This document shows, piece after piece, positions 60,340-64,000 of a stretch of DNA of 64,000 nucleotides. How positions within the stretch are numbered: position 1 is the first letter of the stretch; every line of letters starts with the position of its first letter. Source of the DNA: Siphonodentalium dalli (taxonomy: Eukaryota > Mollusca > Scaphopoda > Gadilida > Siphonodentaliidae); the NCBI GenBank assembly GCA_032622095.1, contig CP136069.1, forward strand, positions 4,202,976 through 4,266,975, written 5' to 3'. The notes beneath the pieces were generated by a model. That model was not told the origin of the DNA, made no database searches, and saw only the letters and a program-made list of their open reading frames with translations. A program made the position numbers and the translations under genes.

Positions 60340-60740
60340 TTTGGTATTGTTTATTTAACCCCTTCCACTCTTGTTTTGATATAGAATTCATCCAAGACAG
60401 GATTACTCAAACATTTTTCATCTGATCAACACCAAATTTGGTATATGAATTTTTGACACTTATATACAGATCAAGTTAAAATATGGGTTTGATCCGATAT
60501 ATTTTAACAGAGTTATGGCCCTTTATAATTCACACCCCTTTGCTAGCACTATTAATTTTTAAGAGGACACTCTAGCCTGTATTATTGAAAAAGCCAATTT
60601 ATCATAGTGTGGTCACCGGATCCTCTTGCTGAATACTGCTTGCTTCAGACCAGTTTATCATCTGTCATTACAAGACATGACATTAGCTAAACAACTACCA
60701 GAGTCTACAAGGAATAGTCCATTGTTCATTTCTCCAAGCC
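60340..60740. repeat. dispersed repeat fragment and unassigned intron sequence
   Basis: ACACCAAATTTGGTATATGA, GATCCGATATATTTTAACAG and TTATGGCCCTTTATAATTC belong to the style of the other dispersed repeats. The remainder shows nothing recognised. Confidence 0.45.
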
Positions 60741-60742
60741 TG

Positions 60743-62190
60743 GACATAGTGTGTCTGACATTTGCAGAATGAAGTCCCCAGATGGTGAACTTAGTGTTGC
60801 TACCCCATACAACAGGCTAGCATCACCAAATACACCTCAATTACCTTATTCTGCTTAGGCCTCATCTTCTGGGACAATTTTTTTTGTAAAACTTTTTTTA
60901 AAATTTGAAAAAAAGTGACACCATTATATATAACATCTGCAGAGTTATGAAACTTTACTCTTTAATGAAATTATGGAAACATTCCACCCTCCCCCACCCA
61001 CCCCCTCCCATATGGCCCAGGGCCAACCCTGCCATCAACCAACATTCCTTCCAAGCCATATCACCTCTCAATTTAATACAAAATTTGCCATATATGTTAA
61101 TTATATAAACTGGCCAGATGACATGTATTATTCTAATCTAAACATATCTGTAGCAATTTAATGACTGACATTCAATGATACTGTGAATGGCTTTGATTTC
61201 TTCAAGTCTGGAAATAGTGTGTCTGACATTTACATAGTGAGGTCCCCAGATGGTGAATTTAGTGTTGCTATTCCATACAGCATGCTAGCATCACCAAATA
61301 CACCTGCCAGGGACCTAATTCTGCTTAGTCCTCATCTTCTTGGAAGTATCCTAAGTATCAAATTGACAGTTTGATTTAGTCACTTTTTCCACCTGTTCAG
61401 TTTCAATGTCCCCCTAATTTGCAGAAGATAAAATGCATAATTGAGGTGCTCAATGGGTGTGTATCACCAACTTCAACTGTAGGACTTCAATCTGTTCCTT
61501 GGTTTTATTGGCCATTGAGGCCTAATCAGATTGAGGATGAATTTGGTGATGCTAGCCTGCCTTACAGAATATTGTCATTAAATCCACATTTTTGGGACCT
61601 AATTCTGCAAATGTCAGACATACTAAATTCAGGTTTGGCCATTTCATATTATTGTTTTAATCACCACTTATCCAGATGAAATCATACGACTAATATTCAA
61701 AGAAAAATGGGGGGGGGGGGGGGGGGGGGTATATATTGGATTAAATTTGTCTTCTATCTGGCATTTGCAGAATGAGGTCCCCAGAGGGTGAATTTAGTTA
61801 TGCTACCCTGCACAGCAGTCTAGCATCACCAAATACACTAGCCAGGGTCCTCATTCTGCTTAGGCCTCATCTTCTGGGAAGTATATAGGCACTTAAATTG
61901 ACATTTTTACTTACTTTAGCCCTTCTGTTTAGTTTCTATATCCCCTAATTTGTGAATATAAAATGCATAATTGAGGTGCCCAATAGGTACACATCACCAA
62001 CTTTAACTGGAGAACTTCAATCTAATGCTATGTCTCCCATAGCAGTTGAGGCATACACAGAATGAGGTCCCCAGAGGGTGAATTTGGTGATGCTAGCCCG
62101 CATTGCAGGATTGTGTCATTAAATTCACCCTTTGGGGACCTCATTCTGCAAATGTCAGACACTATGTTCACGCTTGTCTGTTCGAATATT
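60743..62190. mobile_element. cluster of worn CAAGCCT-family palindrome-ended elements
   Basis: Left ends at about 60743 (CCAAGCCTGGACATAGTGTG) and 61200 (TCAAGTCTGGAAATAGTGTG), and right ends at about 61640 (TCAGACATACTAAATTCAGG) and 62165. A further pair of palindromic halves lies at 61765-61862 and 62058-62163. Shared inner phrases are GCAGAATGAGGTCCCCAGA and TAGGCCTCATCTTCTGGG. It looks like at least two overlapping or nested copies. A G run (about 20) lies at 61710-61729. Confidence 0.7.
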
Positions 62191-62249
62191 ATGTTCTTAA
62201 CCACCAGTATCCAGTTGAACTCATTATACCCTGATTTGGCAAAGAAAAC

Positions 62250-63260
62250 TTGGGGGGTATATTGGATTGAATTTGTCAGTCTCTATGTCAGACTGTTCTC
62301 CCATCCATCCATCTGTCATTATGTCTCTATCCGTCCATCAATTGTTTTCTTCTCCAGATACATATTAAAGACCAAATGGGTTTATATATTTAGGTGTGGA
62401 TGTTCCCCAGGTGACTCACATTCAGATTTGTTCAAATGAGTTCATCAGGTCAAATATGTGAGAAGTCAGGGCCATAACTCTTTCCTTCCATAGTAATTCT
62501 TAAAACAATTTCTTCTCAAGAACCATCTGGACTATTTAGATTATGTTTGGTATGGATGGTCCTTCGGTGACTGGGTTTAGATTTTTTTCAGATTTGGGGT
62601 CATTTTAGGAAAATCAGTTCAGTTCAACTCTTAAAATCTAATGTCTGAAATTACCAAATGAATGGATCTCATAGATGGGGATTCACGTTTGTTCAAATAG
62701 GGGCGGAGATAAGAGATTTAATTATCAAACAGCCACCCTACCTGTGCTCCGGCGGAGCTATAGTCATCACTCCTCGTCCGTCTATCGTCTGTCCGTCCAA
62801 CAACAATTATTTGAACATCTTCTCCTCTGGAACCATAATACCAAATGGGTTCATATTTGGTGTGGATGTTCCCTAGGTGATTCTCATTCAGATTTGTTCA
62901 AATGCGGTCACTGGGTCAAATAGTTGCGAAGCCAGGGCCATAACTCTTTCCCACCATTGTAATTCTTTTAAACATCTTCAGAACAATAAGACCGAATGGT
63001 TTCATATTTGGTGTGAATGTTCCCTAGGTGACTCACATTCAGATTTGTTCAAATGAGTTTACTTGAAATAGTTGCGAAGCCAGGGCCATAACTCTTTCCC
63101 TCCATAGTATTCTTAAAGTGACTTCTTCTCAAATACCATCAGGCTATATGGGTTCATATTTGGTATGAAGGATCCTTGGGTGACTGGGGTTCAGATTTGT
63201 TCAAATCAGGTCACTGGGTCAAATGTGGGCGGGGCCAGGGACATAACTCCAAATTTGTTG
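62250..63260. repeat. dispersed bivalve-style repeats, tandem ~180-bp units
   Basis: Two copies joined. The units repeat TTTGGTGTGGATGTTCCC(T/C)AGG, TTCAGATTTGTTCAAATG and GCCAGGGCCATAACTC. A CGGCGGAGCTATAGTCATCAC start occurs at about 62752. Same family as 59679-60250. Confidence 0.7.
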
Positions 63261-63788
63261 TTTTAGATTTAACTCTTTAGATATCTACTTCTTTTAAAGT
63301 GATTATGAAAAGTTCTGACTGTTGTGGTCTCCAGAGTCCCAGTCTTATCAGTCTTTGCAGTCTGGTGAGCGACCCCACAGTCATTGACTGTCTTGTTGGA
63401 GATCTCCATGAGTAGACTACGATGACATCAAAATAGTCTAGCGAATTAAAAAGACAGATTCGGAGCCGGAGTTTATTGTGCAGACTACGATTACGTAATA
63501 GTAGTCAGCCGATACTAAATTGCGGAATCGGTTTGTGCTTACGCAGTGTATATATAGATACCGTCGTTATGCGATGTGTTATGTTTTTAATCAAGATAGT
63601 GTGGTTATATTCGGTCTCATATAGCAGACAATATTTTAATGAATACAGTAATTAGTAGCTATAGCACTTAGGATGGTTGTGTTTGCAGCCATTAATAACA
63701 TGAAATAGTTTGATGATATACAACATGCTTTTCAAGGTTTTTTTTTGGCCTCAGAAATGGGAAATTGACTTTGGATGGCGTTACATAC
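63261..63788. other. intron sequence without recognised features
   Basis: Includes the small repeat CAGAGTCCCAGTCTTATCAG...CAGTCATTGACTGTCTTG (about 63330-63400), reverse of 45627-45665. Nothing else is recognised. Confidence 0.45.
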
Positions 63789-63920
63789 CTTCACATGGCC
63801 CGTTGAATTTCCTCTCATAACCGGGTTTACACTGTGACACACATCGGAAACTGCCTGGAGAATTTCTGCAATCTTCATTAGTACTGCAGTTGTGTTTACC
63901 CTCGTAACACTCATTAATGT
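63789..63920 (-). CDS. hemicentin/fibulin-like gene, calcium-binding EGF exon (most 5' in window)
   Basis: The acceptor TTTTCTTGTTAG precedes 63920 and the donor GAAG|GTATGT follows 63789. It encodes [43 protein letters not shown]: six cysteines, the calcium-binding D-I-N-E-C start and the hydroxylation consensus [10 protein letters not shown]. 132 bp, phase 1 at both ends; it joins the exon at 56758 across a 7.0-kb intron. The gene must continue upstream beyond 64000, where more EGF domains would be expected, and, if this is a hemicentin, immunoglobulin domains too. Confidence 0.92.
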
Positions 63921-64000
63921 CTAACAAGAAAAGAAGAAAAGAAAATATCAGCATGGCGTAAACTAATATTTTTGAGCTATGATGCCAGCCATTTTCAAGG

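Noticed and set aside
63732-63914. 60-codon minus-strand frame beginning [11 protein letters not shown]
   Set aside because: It is a shifted frame over the EGF exon at 63789-63920; the correct frame has the six cysteines and consensus motifs.

Overview
The window looks like animal nuclear DNA, most probably from a bivalve mollusc or a close lophotrochozoan. Coding exons are short, scattered and bounded by GT/AG introns. The intergenic repeats with the phrases CCAGGGCCATAACTCT and CTCACCTGAGAC are of a kind I associate with bivalve genomes; that is memory, not a search. Only two host genes are supported, both on the minus strand. More than 80% of the window is repeats: satellites, minisatellites, short TIR elements, a LINE tail and one LTR-element fossil.

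Gene 1 (3119-32093, minus) is a complete three-exon homeobox gene of the ANTP class, NKL/BarH-like group. Exon 1 (32003-32093) carries the start and an eh1-type repressor motif. Exon 2 (4345-4603) carries most of the homeodomain. Exon 3 (3119-3341) supplies the end of helix 3, the C-terminus and the stop. The phases agree (91+259+223 nt = 190 codons plus stop). Intron 1 is 27.4 kb and contains a 12.4-kb array of a 40-bp satellite (16.03-28.46 kb) plus many transposable elements. The last ~130 bp of exon 3 have been copied in tandem three more times downstream.

Gene 2 (50553 to beyond 63920, minus) is the 3' end of a hemicentin/fibulin-type extracellular-matrix gene. Four calcium-binding EGF exons (63789-63920, 56630-56758, 53746-53865, 52090-52216) are followed by the terminal exon 50553-50922, which encodes the fibulin-type C-terminal module ending in YPY. 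All junction phases agree. Its introns hold a broken EGF exon copy fused to a 48-bp minisatellite, a partial duplicate of another EGF exon, and several arrays.

Layout: 1-2340 is a compound satellite grown from the end of a short hairpin element. 2340-3341 holds the exon 3 tail copies and exon 3, and 3342-4344 is intron 2. 4604-32002 is intron 1, with elements at 5.8-7.4 kb, GA-rich repeats and a LINE at 8-11 kb, a gypsy fossil at 11.1-12.2 kb, elements at 13-16 kb, the satellite, and elements at 28.5-31.7 kb. 32.1-50.5 kb is intergenic with minisatellites, YY1-motif repeats and TIR elements. 50.5-64 kb is the hemicentin-like gene.

The strongest theme is that several unrelated short element families here have ends, or whole bodies, that are long palindromes. 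One has piggyBac-type TTAA ends, one 8-9 bp target duplications, one GGCGCACACGATC ends, one TACAGTAATGCCC ends. Some of them appear to seed tandem arrays.
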